Shown here piece after piece: positions 17,993-26,709 of a DNA stretch of 64,000 bases. Location of the stretch: the NCBI GenBank assembly GCA_900539375.1, contig UQBY01000018.1:7592-71591 (forward strand), written 5' to 3'. Each line of letters begins with the position of its first letter. Position 1 is the first letter of the stretch. The position numbers and the translations under genes are program-made. The stretch comes from an uncultured Clostridium sp. GTDB lineage: Bacteria; Bacillota; Clostridia; Clostridiales; Clostridiaceae. The notes under the pieces are model-generated. The model was not told the DNA's origin. It did not search any database and worked only from the letters and a program-made list of their open reading frames with translations.

Positions 17993-18589
17993 ATGAAGAT
18001 GTTAGATGATATAACTTCATTTATTTTCATAGAGGACAAGCCACAAAAAGCAGACATTATTTTTATACCAGGGGGTTCATGGCCAGAACCAGCAGAAAAA
18101 GCTGCTGAATTATGGAAGGAAGGATATGCACCATATGTTTTCCCAGCAGGAAAGTATAGTATAAATAGAGGATTTTTCCCAGGACCACAAATAAGAAGTG
18201 ATATATATAATAAAATATATAAAACTGAATGGGAATTTATGAATGATGTTCTTATAACTAATGGAGTAGATAAAGATTCTATTTTAAGAGAAGAAGAATC
18301 AGAATTTACTGTAGAGGTTGCATTTAATTCACGTAAGGTTACAGATAAAAAAGGTCTTAATATAAAGAAAGCTATAATATGCTGTAAATCTTTTCATGCA
18401 AGACGTGCGTTAATGCTTTACACTTGGGCATTTCCAGATACAGAATTTTATATATGTCCAGTAGATATAAAAGGAATAAGTAAAGATAATTGGTTTGAAA
18501 GTTCTGAAGGAACTGAACGAGTTATGAGAGAAGTTAAAAACTGTGGAATACAACTAAAAGATGCCATAGCAGACTGGAGAAAAAAATAA
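17993..18589 (+). CDS. YdcF/SanA-like DUF218 family protein
   Basis: 198 residues with the DUF218 pattern: KADIIFIPGGSWPEPAEKAAELWKEGYAPYVFPAGK, then a Rossmann-like core with IICCKSFHARRALMLY. Family members act on or near the envelope (ElyC, SanA) but this one has no membrane helix, and its biochemical role is unknown. The ATG at 17993 is preferred because TTAGGAGGTG lies 6 bp upstream; the in-frame GTG at 17984 lies inside that site. Confidence 0.82.
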   Translation: MKMLDDITSFIFIEDKPQKADIIFIPGGSWPEPAEKAAELWKEGYAPYVFPAGKYSINRGFFPGPQIRSDIYNKIYKTEWEFMNDVLITNGVDKDSILREEESEFTVEVAFNSRKVTDKKGLNIKKAIICCKSFHARRALMLYTWAFPDTEFYICPVDIKGISKDNWFESSEGTERVMREVKNCGIQLKDAIADWRKK

Positions 18590-18596
18590 AAAAGAT

Positions 18597-18631
18597 AAAA
18601 AGCTGTTGCAAAAAAATGCAACAGCTTTTTT
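18597..18631. terminator. bidirectional terminator
   Basis: AAGCTGTTGCA and TGCAACAGCTT form a perfect stem with flanking A and T tracts; it overlaps the stop codon of the convergent PIN-like gene. The half-stem AGCTGTTGCA also occurs in the valS terminator. Confidence 0.88.
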
Positions 18632-19484
18632 AAATTACTTCACCATTAAATTTTTTATATTTTATAAGTTCTTTATAAATTTTGTCTCCATCTTTTCTAA
18701 AAGAATTTGTTATGCTATTATAAAATGATTTATAGGTTTTACATTGTTTCATAGATTTATGTATAAATTGAAGCTGCTTTTTATCTATGTCAATTACCAT
18801 ATTTTTAATAGCTTCATCTACAATATTTTTATCATAATCTTCTTGTGATAATTCTTTTTCTGTATTATTTATAAAAATAAGATTATTATTTTCACTATTT
18901 TCTTCCTTTTCTGAAGCTACTTCTTCAAAAGCTTTTTTTTCTTCACTTTCTTTATTTATTTTAACTGTTTTATTATTTTTTTTCTCTTTAGATGTATTTT
19001 TATTTATATTTTGTATAATTTCAAGATTAACATTTCCTTCATAACAGTTATTTATATAATCAATAGCATAATTAAAGCCTGTATCATTTGAAATAACATG
19101 AATTTCAGAAAAGTTTCCTCTAATTGTTTTTTCAGTTATAAAGGCAACTAATTGAAAGTCTAATGCGTTCTTACCACCTACATTAACATTTTGAGTTAAG
19201 ATTTTTGCACCACATTTTAATATTTCATCAAAGGTTTGTATTGTTATGCTTTTTGAATTATTACTAAAAAATAAAACAATATTATCATTTTCATTAACTT
19301 TAAAATTATTTATAAAAGAGTAGTTATTTGTATTTTCAGTATCAATAACAAATAGTCTATTATTTTCAATAATCTTATTTTCAAAATTATCTTCTTGTAT
19401 TAAATTTTTAGGCTTTTCTGTTTTATCTTCATTAATTATATTAAAAATATCATTAATAAATTCATCTTCACTAATTCTTTTCAT
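18630..19484 (-). CDS. PIN-like domain protein
   Basis: A 284-residue protein with a PIN/NYN-type nuclease core. RLFVIDTENTNNY carries the first acidic residue (D48), ALDFQL the second (D109) and VISNDTGF the third (D134), the usual metal-binding triad of PIN-like ribonucleases. A Lys/Glu-rich linker (about 160-215) follows, then a C-terminal helical region. It starts 4 bp after the metA stop codon with only a weak ribosome site, so it is probably translated by coupling from metA. A longer start at 19541 would overlap metA. Its target is unknown. Confidence 0.7.
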   Translation of the reverse strand: MKRISEDEFINDIFNIINEDKTEKPKNLIQEDNFENKIIENNRLFVIDTENTNNYSFINNFKVNENDNIVLFFSNNSKSITIQTFDEILKCGAKILTQNVNVGGKNALDFQLVAFITEKTIRGNFSEIHVISNDTGFNYAIDYINNCYEGNVNLEIIQNINKNTSKEKKNNKTVKINKESEEKKAFEEVASEKEENSENNNLIFINNTEKELSQEDYDKNIVDEAIKNMVIDIDKKQLQFIHKSMKQCKTYKSFYNSITNSFRKDGDKIYKELIKYKKFNGEVI

Positions 19485-19488
19485 ATCT

Positions 19489-20415
19489 TTACTTTTTATG
19501 AACTCCTGCTGATAATTCGTAAGGGGTTGTTTGGTATACAAAATAATTTAACCAATTGGTATAAATTAAGTTACTATGTGCACGCCATTTTAAAACTGGC
19601 TTTTTAGTTGGGTCATCATCTGGAAAATAGTTTACAGGAACTTTTATATCTAAACCTTTATTTACATCTCTAAAGTATTCCTTTGCTAAAGTATCAGCAT
19701 CATATTCAGAATGTCCCATAACAAAAAATTGAGTTCCCTCTTTATCTCCAATTACATAAGCACCTGCTTTATCAGATACAGCCATTAATTTTAAGTTTGG
19801 ATTTTTTTCTATATCTTCTATTCTAACAGTTGTATGTCTTGAATGTGGAGCATAAAATTCTTCATCAAATCCTCTAAAAAGTCTTGATTTTGGAGTGATT
19901 AATCTATGTTTATATATACCAAACATTTTTTCCTTTAATTTATATTTTTTAATTCCATAATGGTAATAAAGACCAGCTTGTGCTCCCCAACAAATGTGAA
20001 AAGTTGATTGAACATTATCTTTACTCCATTCCATTATTTTGCATAATTCTTCCCAATAATCAACTTCTTCAAATTCCATATCCTCAACAGGAGCTCCTGT
20101 TATTATCATTCCATCATATTTATTGTCTTTTATATCATCAAAAGTTTGATAAAAGGCAAGCATATGCTCCTCTGAAACATTTTTTGATTTATGAGTAGTT
20201 GTTTGAAGTAAGTCTATTTCAATTTGTAAAGGAGTATTAGCTAAACATCTTAAAATTTGAGTTTCAGTTGCAACTTTAGTTGGCATTAAGTTAAGAATGA
20301 CTATTTTTAATGGTCTTATATCTTGAGTTAATGCTCTATTTTCATTCATTACAAATATATGTTCATTTTCTAATACTTCTTGTGCTGGTAAGTTATTTGG
20401 TATTTTTATTGGCAT
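19489..20415 (-). CDS. metA: homoserine O-acyltransferase (MetA/HTS family)
   Basis: Activates homoserine with an acyl-CoA, the committed step to methionine. The catalytic cysteine lies in FHICWGAQAGLYYHYGI, with MTGAPVE-like ITGAPVEDMEFEEV, a C-terminal GHSEYDADTLAKEY and WRAHSNLIYTNWLNYFVYQTTPY. It has 308 residues. ATG at 20415 has GGGAG 10 bp upstream; an in-frame extension to 20520 has no such site. Whether the donor is acetyl- or succinyl-CoA cannot be settled here; acetyl-CoA is common in Bacillota. No SAM riboswitch is visible in the short leader. Confidence 0.95.
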   Translation of the reverse strand: MPIKIPNNLPAQEVLENEHIFVMNENRALTQDIRPLKIVILNLMPTKVATETQILRCLANTPLQIEIDLLQTTTHKSKNVSEEHMLAFYQTFDDIKDNKYDGMIITGAPVEDMEFEEVDYWEELCKIMEWSKDNVQSTFHICWGAQAGLYYHYGIKKYKLKEKMFGIYKHRLITPKSRLFRGFDEEFYAPHSRHTTVRIEDIEKNPNLKLMAVSDKAGAYVIGDKEGTQFFVMGHSEYDADTLAKEYFRDVNKGLDIKVPVNYFPDDDPTKKPVLKWRAHSNLIYTNWLNYFVYQTTPYELSAGVHKK

Positions 20416-20577
20416 TTTATAACATCTCCCGTTTAAGTCATCTATACTACTGTGTATTATTTTATCATAAAAACTAATATTTAAGAAACATTTAGTAAAA
20501 AAATAAAAGTATTGTAACACCTTTTTATTTTATTTCATAACATATCATATGAAAAAAGAAAAAAGGATGAGAAGCTA

Positions 20578-20778
20578 GTGGAAAAACATTATAAAACAGA
20601 GACTATGAAAAAATGTAAGTTAGAATATGCTACAGCTTATATTGTTCCTCAAGAATATGAAAATTTATTTTCAATGAAAGATATTTTAAAAACAGGAACT
20701 ATATTTATGGATTTATATAGACCTTATGTAAAAAAAGATGATAAAAGCAAGTGTTGTAAAGGTGAAAGAGATGAATAG
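20578..20778 (+). CDS. cotJA: spore coat protein CotJA
   Basis: 66-residue protein with the CotJA features AYIVPQEYENLFSMKDILKTGTIFMDLYRPY. First gene of cotJABC. The GTG start at 20578 follows AAAGGATGA. A CATATCAT near 20541 resembles a sigma E -10 box, the expected mother-cell control, but the -35 is unclear. It overlaps cotJB by 8 bp. Confidence 0.9.
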   Translation: MEKHYKTETMKKCKLEYATAYIVPQEYENLFSMKDILKTGTIFMDLYRPYVKKDDKSKCCKGERDE

Positions 20779-21019
20779 AAAAGAATTATTAAATAAGATA
20801 CAAAAGTATTTGTTTTATGCTGTAGAGCTTAATTTATATTTAGATAACCATCCAGAATGTAAAGAAGCTAGAGAAGATTATTATACAATTTCCTCTAATT
20901 TAAATTGTTTAATAAAAGATTATGAAAAAGCCTATGGTCCACTTTTAAGTTTTGGATTTTCTTATTCTGAAAACCAAAAGAAATGGACAGAAACCCCTTG
21001 GCCATGGGAAAATTGCTAA
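20771..21019 (+). CDS. cotJB: spore coat protein CotJB
   Basis: 82-residue CotJB protein: MNRKELLNKIQKYLFYAVELNLYLDNHPE, then YGPLLSFGFSYS and the closing WTETPWPWE motif. The ATG at 20771 overlaps the end of cotJA and follows AAAGGTG; the longer frame from 20738 lies wholly inside cotJA. Confidence 0.92.
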   Translation: MNRKELLNKIQKYLFYAVELNLYLDNHPECKEAREDYYTISSNLNCLIKDYEKAYGPLLSFGFSYSENQKKWTETPWPWENC

Positions 21020-21037
21020 ATTAGGAGGAAAAAATAA

Positions 21038-21601
21038 ATGTGGTGTTATGTAAAAACTTTAGAATATCCAATAAATTTAAAATGTAAAGACTTAAAAATG
21101 GCAAAATATCTTATTTCTCAATATGGAGGACCAGATGGAGAATTAAGTGCTGCCCTTAGATATTTAAATCAAAGATATACTATGCCTACTTGTAAGTCAA
21201 AAGGACTATTAACTGATATAGGAACAGAGGAAATGGCACATGTAGAAATAATAGCCACAATGGCACATCAGCTTATGGAAAACGCTTCAATAAAAGAACT
21301 TGAAGAAGCAGGTCTTGGTGGACACTATGTAGACCATAAAAAAGCAACATTTTATACAGATGCTACAGGTAATCCTTGGACAGCAACCTATATTCAAGCA
21401 AAAGGGGATGTAATAGCTGATTTACATGAAGATATGGCTGCTGAGCAAAAGGCTAGAGCAACCTATGAAAGTTTAATTAATCTTACTGATGAATATGAAA
21501 TTAAAGAAGCTTTAAAGTTTTTAAGAGAAAGAGAAATTGTTCATTATCAAAGATTTGGAGAAGCTTTAATGGATGTTCAAGATGCTATAAAATGTAAATA
21601 G
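21038..21601 (+). CDS. cotJC: spore coat protein CotJC (manganese catalase family)
   Basis: 187-residue di-metal ferritin-like protein: WCYVKTLEYPI start, DIGTEEMAHVEIIATMAHQL with the E-x-x-H metal motif, and EDMAAEQKARATYE and LREREIVHYQRFGEAL carrying further ligands. It is a spore coat member of the manganese catalase family, possibly with catalase activity. TTAGGAGG precedes the ATG; third gene of cotJABC. Confidence 0.95.
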   Translation: MWCYVKTLEYPINLKCKDLKMAKYLISQYGGPDGELSAALRYLNQRYTMPTCKSKGLLTDIGTEEMAHVEIIATMAHQLMENASIKELEEAGLGGHYVDHKKATFYTDATGNPWTATYIQAKGDVIADLHEDMAAEQKARATYESLINLTDEYEIKEALKFLREREIVHYQRFGEALMDVQDAIKCK

Positions 21602-21620
21602 TTAATATTTTTTATTTTAA

Positions 21621-21698
21621 ATTTTAGGTTCATTATTTTATCAAGCAATGCTTATAGCAAAATAGCTAAATAATATAAAGAACCTAAAATTTTTTTTA
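21621..21698 (+). terminator. cotJ operon terminator
   Basis: ATTTTAGGTTC (21621-21631) pairs with GAACCTAAAAT (21680-21690), then eight Ts. The half-stem AGGTTCATTATTTTAT is shared with the terminator at 41334. Confidence 0.8.
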
Positions 21699-21705
21699 TT
21701 AAAGT

Positions 21706-22410
21706 TTATTTAAATTCAATAGGCTCAATTGTAATTTCATCTAATCTTTTTTTAAGTTCATTAAATTTTTTATTTAATAAGGCTAATTCAGAAAGGATTT
21801 TATCATAATCATGTTTTTTTGATGAATTAGATTCATTAAAAAAATTAATATCTTTTATAGAATTATCTTTTTCTATAGTTTTTTCTTTATAAAAATCTTT
21901 TAAATTTAAAATTATATAAGGTGGATTTTGAGAATTTACAGAATGAATTTTTAAAACAGAAGTAGCTTTATTTTTAGGGCTATCTATAATTATACTAAAA
22001 TAATTTTTATTATTAGAATTTTTATATAAAGAAGTAATATCTATACTTACATAGTGTTTTGCAAAATTAAGAGGAAGGCAAGAGTCTATATGGTTTTCTG
22101 ATTTTATTGGAGGATTTTCAAAGGTAAATTCTTTAAAACTTAAATCACTTAAATTTTCATATATAACTATATTTTTAAAGGGAAAATCTGAATAAATTAT
22201 ATCATCTAAATAAATATATAAATAAGCTGAAGTAATTTTTGAAATATTTATATTTTCATACTTAAAATTTATAATTGAATAAAATTTATTAATAGATGAA
22301 TTATTATTTAAAGTACCAATTAAAAGTTTATCTTTTTTTAAATTATTTGAAGATGGTTTAAAAAGTTCTAAATAAGAAGATGATATAGAATTAAGTTTTA
22401 TATTATTCAA
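21706..22410 (-). CDS. DNRLRE-like domain protein
   Basis: A 234-residue protein that reads like a beta-sandwich (YLELFKPSSNNLKKDKLLIGTLN, ITSAYLYIYLDD, YVSIDITSLYKN, NPPYIILNLK), a DNRLRE-like layout, followed by an Asn/Ser-rich stretch and a coiled-coil tail (ILSELALLNKKFNELKKRLDEI). No signal peptide. The TTG start lies directly after the stop codon of the upstream gene, behind AAAGGGGG, so the pair is co-translated. The function is unknown; location beside cotJ suggests a spore-surface role. Confidence 0.6.
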   Translation of the reverse strand: MNNIKLNSISSSYLELFKPSSNNLKKDKLLIGTLNNNSSINKFYSIINFKYENINISKITSAYLYIYLDDIIYSDFPFKNIVIYENLSDLSFKEFTFENPPIKSENHIDSCLPLNFAKHYVSIDITSLYKNSNNKNYFSIIIDSPKNKATSVLKIHSVNSQNPPYIILNLKDFYKEKTIEKDNSIKDINFFNESNSSKKHDYDKILSELALLNKKFNELKKRLDEITIEPIEFK

Positions 22411-23433
22411 TTAAAAACCCCCTTTTGAAATCCCTAAAGGATAGTAGCTTTTATTATAAGAAAACATATTATATAAATAAATATTATCATTTAAAAAATT
22501 GCTTTTATAATTATATCCTACAATAATTTCATCTTTAGGATTATTAAAAAATTTTGGAGAAGACCAAGTCTTTCCATTATTTTTTGAATAACTTGTAAAA
22601 AGCTCATTAAATTCAAGCCATTGAATATATAAATTATCATCTATCATAAATATGGTAGGAAATTCACAAGCAACAGTTTTAGAAATATTTAAGTTTTCCT
22701 TTATAGATATTTTTTCATTATTTTTATAAAGATAAATATAAGAACAATAATATTTATCTTTATTATTTTCAGAAAAGGTTATATGATAATGATTTTTTAA
22801 AGGTTCAATAATAGATAAATAAACCTTATCTTTATGAGAATTTGTTATTTGAATTTTTTCTTTAAAACTTAAAGTTTCATTATTAAAGGCTATATAAAAA
22901 AGCTCTTCATAGCCCTTGATTTTATTAAAGAAAAATAAAAAAGGAATATTATTATGCCACATAACAACAAAATTAGATAAAATAAAATAAGTAATTTCTG
23001 AAATAATATTTTCATTCCATTTAAAGCCATCAAAAAAATAATTAATTAATTTACAACTAGCAGGATTTTTATTATCTATTAAGTAATAAAATATATGAAT
23101 TTTTTCATCTATTTTTTTTATATAAGGAAAGGCTATAGTATACTTTTTATCTATATCCATTATTTTAGATTTATAAATATAATTTTTAGTAATATAAACA
23201 TATAATAAAGAGTTTTCTTTAGTGTAAATTACTCCATAAATATTATCTAAAAAATCAACATCAAAAAAAGATTTAGAAAAGGAATTATTACTATTAAAAA
23301 CCTTTCCTTTAGATATTAAATTATTATTTAAGTCATAATTATGTAGTTTAATTCCATTACTAGAATAGGATAATTCAGATTTTAAATTATTAGATTTAAC
23401 AATTAAAGTATTAAAATTTCTTTTAAAAGACAT
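22411..23433 (-). CDS. sialidase/BNR-like beta-propeller protein
   Basis: 340 residues, with an Asp-box SYSKNNGKTWSSP at 281-293 and repeated aromatic strands (FFDVDFLDNIYGVIYTKENSLLYVYI, KIHIFYYLIDN, PFLFFFNKIKGYEELFYIAFNN), consistent with a BNR-type propeller. Catalytic residues of sialidases are not evident, so it is probably a binding or structural protein. No signal peptide. AAGGAG precedes the ATG. It shares an operon with the DNRLRE-like gene and is divergent from the next cluster. Confidence 0.6.
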   Translation of the reverse strand: MSFKRNFNTLIVKSNNLKSELSYSSNGIKLHNYDLNNNLISKGKVFNSNNSFSKSFFDVDFLDNIYGVIYTKENSLLYVYITKNYIYKSKIMDIDKKYTIAFPYIKKIDEKIHIFYYLIDNKNPASCKLINYFFDGFKWNENIISEITYFILSNFVVMWHNNIPFLFFFNKIKGYEELFYIAFNNETLSFKEKIQITNSHKDKVYLSIIEPLKNHYHITFSENNKDKYYCSYIYLYKNNEKISIKENLNISKTVACEFPTIFMIDDNLYIQWLEFNELFTSYSKNNGKTWSSPKFFNNPKDEIIVGYNYKSNFLNDNIYLYNMFSYNKSYYPLGISKGGF

Positions 23434-23560
23434 AATTTAATTCTGCTCCTTAAAGCTATATTTATCTATTTATATGTAAAGAATTTTTTCTTTAGAAGTA
23501 AACTTATATAAGGAAATATCATAAAAATAAATAAGAATTATTTTATTTAGGAGAAAAATT

Positions 23561-24487
23561 TTGATTAAAGATATAAGCAATATGAAAATTCAAGGAATTT
23601 TAGCAAATAAAATATATGATAAGACTTATAAAAATATAGTGAAAGAATCATTAAAAAGTGAAGAATTTATTATAAGTGGAAATGAAAAATACATAAAAGG
23701 AGATAAAGTATCTATTGATAGGATTTTAGTAGACTATAATTTTATTGGGGTAATAGATGATGAGGATTCTTTAAGTCTTCCTAATTCAAATGATAACAAA
23801 AATTTTGGAGTAATAAATATAAAGGTAAATAATAATGATATAAGACTTTCAAATAATAATAAAGGTTATAAATCAAAATACATTCAAACTTCTTATATTT
23901 TAGATGATAAAAAAGTAAATAAAACTCCAAATTTAGTTTATCTTTATAAAGAATTTCAAGGCAATATAAATTTAAAAAATATTTCTTTAAAAAATAATTG
24001 TTTATTTAAGTATGGATTAAGATTTTTTGTAGATAATTTAAAAGTAAGGATAAGGGGAAAAATAGGAGAAAGGGAATTTGAAGGAGTTAAGGATTATAGA
24101 AAATATAATAAAGATTTAAATAATAATTATGTAGATATTAATCCTGTAGAAATTACTAAAGAGGATACTTTAGATTTGTCTAATTATGAAAATTATATAA
24201 ATTCTTATAATTATAAGGTTTTAAAAAATATTAATCCAGAGGTAGGGTTAAATTTTACTCCTGTTAATATATTTGAAAAGTTAAAAATAGAAGAAAAAAA
24301 TAAGATGAAAATTAAATTAAAACTTGAAGGATGTCTTTTTGCAAAAGAGGTAATTGCAGTAGAAAAATATAAAGGAAATAATAAAATAAGGGCTTTAATT
24401 AATTATGTTTTTCAAATAGAAAGTTATATTTATTTTATGAATAAAAAGAAAATGGCTGTTTTTGTAAAAGAAGAGGAACATTTGTAG
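23561..24487 (+). CDS. uncharacterised protein with RFFVDNLKVRIRG core, paralogue 1
   Basis: 308-residue protein of unknown function. It shares with the next gene the segments GLRFFVDNLKVRIRGKIG (152-169), NPVEITKEDTL (194-204) and VGLNFTPVN (228-236), and a similar N-terminus (GILANKIYD). It is Lys/Asn-rich and nearly free of cysteine. There is no signal peptide or membrane helix. Start TTG at 23561 behind TAGGAG; an ATG at 23582 is the alternative. Context suggests a spore-surface component; this is inference. Confidence 0.7.
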   Translation: MIKDISNMKIQGILANKIYDKTYKNIVKESLKSEEFIISGNEKYIKGDKVSIDRILVDYNFIGVIDDEDSLSLPNSNDNKNFGVINIKVNNNDIRLSNNNKGYKSKYIQTSYILDDKKVNKTPNLVYLYKEFQGNINLKNISLKNNCLFKYGLRFFVDNLKVRIRGKIGEREFEGVKDYRKYNKDLNNNYVDINPVEITKEDTLDLSNYENYINSYNYKVLKNINPEVGLNFTPVNIFEKLKIEEKNKMKIKLKLEGCLFAKEVIAVEKYKGNNKIRALINYVFQIESYIYFMNKKKMAVFVKEEEHL

Positions 24488-24557
24488 TTTAAAAACATAA
24501 AATAAATTGTATAAATATAAAGAATCTTAATAGATAATAACAGGAGGAACTTTAATA

Positions 24558-25922
24558 ATGGAAAGAAGAGAGTACTTTGAAGAAAGCTTTGAGCCTTGTG
24601 AAATAGATAATTTTAAATCAAATTGTGAAAATGAAGAGTCAGAGGAATTAGAAGTAAGATATACTAATATATCTAATGCAAGATGTGTTGGAATATTAGC
24701 AGAAAAAATATTTGACTGTGTATATTTAGAAAGTTTACAATTTGCAGATAAAGATGAAGTATTTACTATAGATAATTTTGAAGATAGCTGTTCTAGATAT
24801 AGAGTAGGGGATGCTGTATGTATAGATGATATATCATTATGCTATGATAATATTGGAATTAAAGATGCTGACAGCTTAGATAATGATTTTTCAGGAAGAG
24901 AATTAGGAGAAGGAAATATCTTAGTAAAATATGATATGGAAAATAAAATTTTCTCAGCTGTAGATGGAAATGGTGTAGAAGTTTATAATAATCCAGATAA
25001 TTTTGATGGAAGTGAAAGAGAGGCATCAACTGTAATTTTATATGATGAATTTGAAGGTTCAGTAGGAAAAACTAAATGTAATTCTGAAAGAAGAACAGAT
25101 AGAAATTCAAGGTCAAGAGTATTTAAACAAGGAATAAGATTCTTCGTAGACAACTTAAAAGTAAGAATAAGAGGAAGAATAGGTGGAAGACCTTTTACTG
25201 CTACTAAAGACTATAATTGCTATGGGGATATAGATAGATGTGGCAAAAAAAATAGAAAAATTTCAGTAAACCCTGTAGAAATTACAAAGAGAGATACTTT
25301 AGGAAATGGGGAAGGCTGTGGAGATGATGTAGGTCTAAACTTTACTCCAGTAAATTTATATGGAAGAGTTGGAGTTCCTAATGATGGAAGAAGAGTTAAA
25401 GGAAATATAAAATTAGACCATTGTCTTTCAGTAGAATGTGTAGAAACAACTGAAAGATATGGAGATTATGAAGAAGGTTATATTCGTGCAACAGTTGGAT
25501 ACTCATTTTTAGTAACACACAATATTATTCATACAACTTCTGAAGAAATAGCTGTATTTACAAACCCTAATGGAGTAGAATGTCGTAATACAGCTAGAGA
25601 ATCAGATTGCAGAAGAAATTATGATAATAGTGATAGTAGCGATACAAGTGATACAAGTGATACAAGTAATAATTGCAATTGCAGAAGAAATAGAAGAAAT
25701 AACAGAAGATGTGATAGAAGAATTAATAATAGAGAAAGAAATAGTAACAATAATAATAATAGATGCAGTGATGATTCAAGTAGCAGTGACAATGGATGTA
25801 GAAATGATATTAGAAATATAGATTTCTATGAAGATAGAAGTGACAGATGTAAAGAAGATAGAAGCGATAGAGAAGTTAACAACAGAAGAAACAATAGAAG
25901 ATGTAACTGTGAAAGAGAATAA
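24558..25922 (+). CDS. cysteine-rich protein with RFFVDNLKVRIRG core and low-complexity tail, paralogue 2
   Basis: 454 residues. Core motifs GIRFFVDNLKVRIRGRIG (192-209), NPVEITKRDTL (238-248) and VGLNFTPVNLYGR (258-270) match paralogue 1. It differs in having many cysteines throughout and a tail (about 342-454) almost wholly of Arg, Asn, Asp, Ser and Cys, including a SDT repeat. The composition recalls cysteine-rich exosporium or coat proteins that assemble by disulfides, but no named family is recognised. AGGAGG precedes the ATG. Confidence 0.75.
   Translation: MERREYFEESFEPCEIDNFKSNCENEESEELEVRYTNISNARCVGILAEKIFDCVYLESLQFADKDEVFTIDNFEDSCSRYRVGDAVCIDDISLCYDNIGIKDADSLDNDFSGRELGEGNILVKYDMENKIFSAVDGNGVEVYNNPDNFDGSEREASTVILYDEFEGSVGKTKCNSERRTDRNSRSRVFKQGIRFFVDNLKVRIRGRIGGRPFTATKDYNCYGDIDRCGKKNRKISVNPVEITKRDTLGNGEGCGDDVGLNFTPVNLYGRVGVPNDGRRVKGNIKLDHCLSVECVETTERYGDYEEGYIRATVGYSFLVTHNIIHTTSEEIAVFTNPNGVECRNTARESDCRRNYDNSDSSDTSDTSDTSNNCNCRRNRRNNRRCDRRINNRERNSNNNNNRCSDDSSSSDNGCRNDIRNIDFYEDRSDRCKEDRSDREVNNRRNNRRCNCERE
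25632..25667 (+). repeat. 9-bp tandem repeat in the low-complexity tail
   Basis: Three exact GATACAAGT units at 25641-25667 preceded by a degenerate unit GATAGTAGC, encoding Ser-Asp-Thr repeats; likely prone to length variation. Confidence 0.9.
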
Positions 25923-25929
25923 TGATATA

Positions 25930-25966
25930 AAAGAAAGGAGCTTATAATTATAGGTTCCTTTCTTTC
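25930..25966 (+). terminator. hairpin after paralogue 2
   Basis: AAAGAAAGGA (25930-25939) and TCCTTTCTTT (25956-25965) form a perfect 10-bp stem; the T tract is short, so termination may be partial. Confidence 0.6.
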
Positions 25967-26079
25967 ATATAAAAATATAAATATCACTCTTTGTAATATT
26001 AAACATATTATAAAAGTAAAGAATATTCTTAAATAAAAGAAGGAAATTTTAAAAATTATAGATATTATGGAGGAAAGTT

Positions 26080-26673
26080 ATGGATACAAATTGTGTAAAT
26101 CGAGGAACTAGAAGAAGTTTTAGAGATGAGGTATGTGATTGTTCAGATGAAAGAAGAAATAGATATGAAACATCTGATTGTGAAAGTAGGAGTTTTGAAA
26201 GTACAAGTAGTAGTTCTATAGATACAGATTATAGCTCAAATTCAGGAAAAGCAATTTTAAATTGTGGCTGTGGTTCAGTAGGACCATTACCAATATTAGA
26301 TTTAGCTGGTGCAAGCATAATAAATCCTTATTCAGTTGCTAGTGTAACAATTGATACTAGAGGATTAAAAAATCCAACAGTTTTAATAAACTTTACAGCA
26401 TTAATAAATGTGCCTATAGGAGTTTTACCAAATATAACTTTTAGATTAGTTAAATGTATGAATGGATGTTCACAAACAATAGGTGGAAGTTACACTTATA
26501 GTGATGCCTTTGATGCATTACACAGTGAATCATTTGCATTCCAATTCTGTGATTGTGAAAGCTGTTGTGGATGCGCAACTTATTCAGTAGAAATTTCTAA
26601 TGCAACCTTAGCACAAGCAGGAACAATGATAAGTGGTAATATTTCAGCTTTAGCAGTAGAAAAAAATTGTTAA
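26080..26673 (+). CDS. DUF4489-like cysteine-rich protein, copy 1
   Basis: 197 residues: a disordered charged N-terminus (1-62) with RS/DS runs, then a beta-rich domain (GCGSVGPLPILDLAGASI, SVASVTIDTRGLKNPTVLINFTALIN, FCDCESCCGCATYSVEISNATLAQAG) resembling clostridial DUF4489 proteins. Cysteines cluster in CGCG, C..GC and CDCESCCGC. Function unknown; likely structural. The second copy lies 36 bp downstream. Confidence 0.72.
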   Translation: MDTNCVNRGTRRSFRDEVCDCSDERRNRYETSDCESRSFESTSSSSIDTDYSSNSGKAILNCGCGSVGPLPILDLAGASIINPYSVASVTIDTRGLKNPTVLINFTALINVPIGVLPNITFRLVKCMNGCSQTIGGSYTYSDAFDALHSESFAFQFCDCESCCGCATYSVEISNATLAQAGTMISGNISALAVEKNC

Positions 26674-26709
26674 ACCTTCACAAAGAATGGGTTTAAGGGG
26701 GAAAATAAT

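Noticed and set aside
20416..20577. SAM riboswitch upstream of metA
   Set aside because: The leader is too short and lacks the conserved S-box helices.
25621..25821. Overlapping Ile/Glu/Val-rich frame inside the cysteine-rich tail
   Set aside because: Alternative frame of a low-complexity GAT/AGA repeat region; the real product is the longer frame.
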